Shown: positions 21,959 through 22,040 of the stretch, in pieces
How the letters are laid out: the number at the start of each line of letters is the position of its first letter
Numbering within the stretch: the stretch's first letter is position 1
NCBI GenBank assembly: GCA_948762645.1
Contig: CAQBRY010000017.1
Coordinates: 1 to 22,040 of the forward strand
Origin: an uncultured Eubacteriales bacterium
GTDB lineage: Bacteria > Bacillota > Clostridia > Oscillospirales > Acutalibacteraceae
Direction: 5' to 3'
DNA length: 22,040 nt
Notes under the pieces: generated by a model
What the model was told of the DNA's origin: nothing
Databases searched by the model: none
Seen by the model: the letters and a program-made list of their open reading frames with translations, nothing else
Program-made: the position numbers and the translations under genes

Positions 21959-22000
21959 TTTATTAAATGAAGCTATAAATTCACTAAGTGGCAATTTATC
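21959..22000 (+). repeat. Crossover site F with extended 42-bp identity to site C
   Basis: The exact 17-bp consensus (21982-21998) points right. The match to the fibre expression site runs for 42 bp (inverse of 3795-3836), including codons for L-L-N-E-A-I-N-S-L of the constant fibre region. The sequence further upstream is unrelated and non-coding. C and F are therefore perfect 42-bp inverted repeats bracketing 18.2 kb. Confidence 0.85.
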
Positions 22001-22040
22001 GAACAGATTTGCAATTAATAAGCAAGAATTTTCTACCATA
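21981..22040 (+). CDS. Silent tail-fibre C-terminal cassette F (partial)
   Basis: Open from S-L-S-G-N-L-S-N-R-F-A-I-N-K-Q-E-F to the window end. No start codon lies between the upstream TGA (21936-21938) and the site. By analogy with the other cassettes it is the beginning of another alternative fibre C-terminus. Too short to classify its knob module. Confidence 0.55.

Overview
The window is a piece of a strongly AT-rich tailed-phage genome (free phage or prophage). The host is probably a low-GC Gram-positive (Bacillota-like): most genes follow near-consensus AAGGAGG-type Shine-Dalgarno (SD) sites, TTG starts are common, the holin and baseplate families are typical of that group, and every long reading frame fits the standard bacterial code. 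No tRNA, rRNA, CRISPR array, integration module or replication gene was seen.

From the right, on the minus strand, runs a late virion operon: zinc-ribbon small-terminase-like protein, large terminase, portal, two tiny genes, prohead protease fused to scaffold (with a nested scaffold start), a decoration-like protein, major capsid protein, a set of head-to-tail connector candidates, a tail-tube-like protein with an Ig-like domain, two small genes, an LL-H type holin and a second membrane protein. After a silent cassette block the same strand continues with a small gene, a BppU-like baseplate protein and the tail-fibre gene.

The left third and the extreme right end carry what looks like a phage-encoded shufflon. 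The fibre gene (3224-4339) has a constant N-terminal part and a replaceable C-terminal part, joined at a 17-bp site, CACTAAGTGGCAATTTA, whose second half encodes Ser-Gly-Asn-Leu. Copies of this site (five near-intact, one decayed) occur at 311, 2618, 3797, 5990, 7146 and 21982, in strictly alternating orientation, and each opens a start-less alternative C-terminus. Cassettes B/C (2618-3813) and D/E (5990-7162) form convergent pairs whose stop codons lie 7-8 bp apart, the classic shufflon layout. A tyrosine recombinase with all expected active-site residues (1478-2500) lies inside the array. The cassettes are themselves two-module mosaics that meet at a second conserved sequence encoding ITNTDL. 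Both window ends fall inside cassettes.

Several expression signals are unusual. The terminase-like and portal genes appear to start at AUA after good SD sites. One gene has its SD and start separated by a perfect hairpin that restores normal spacing. Terminator-like hairpins sit between co-directional virion genes with no room for new promoters. A short plus-strand RNA gene with its own promoter and terminator lies beside cassette A.
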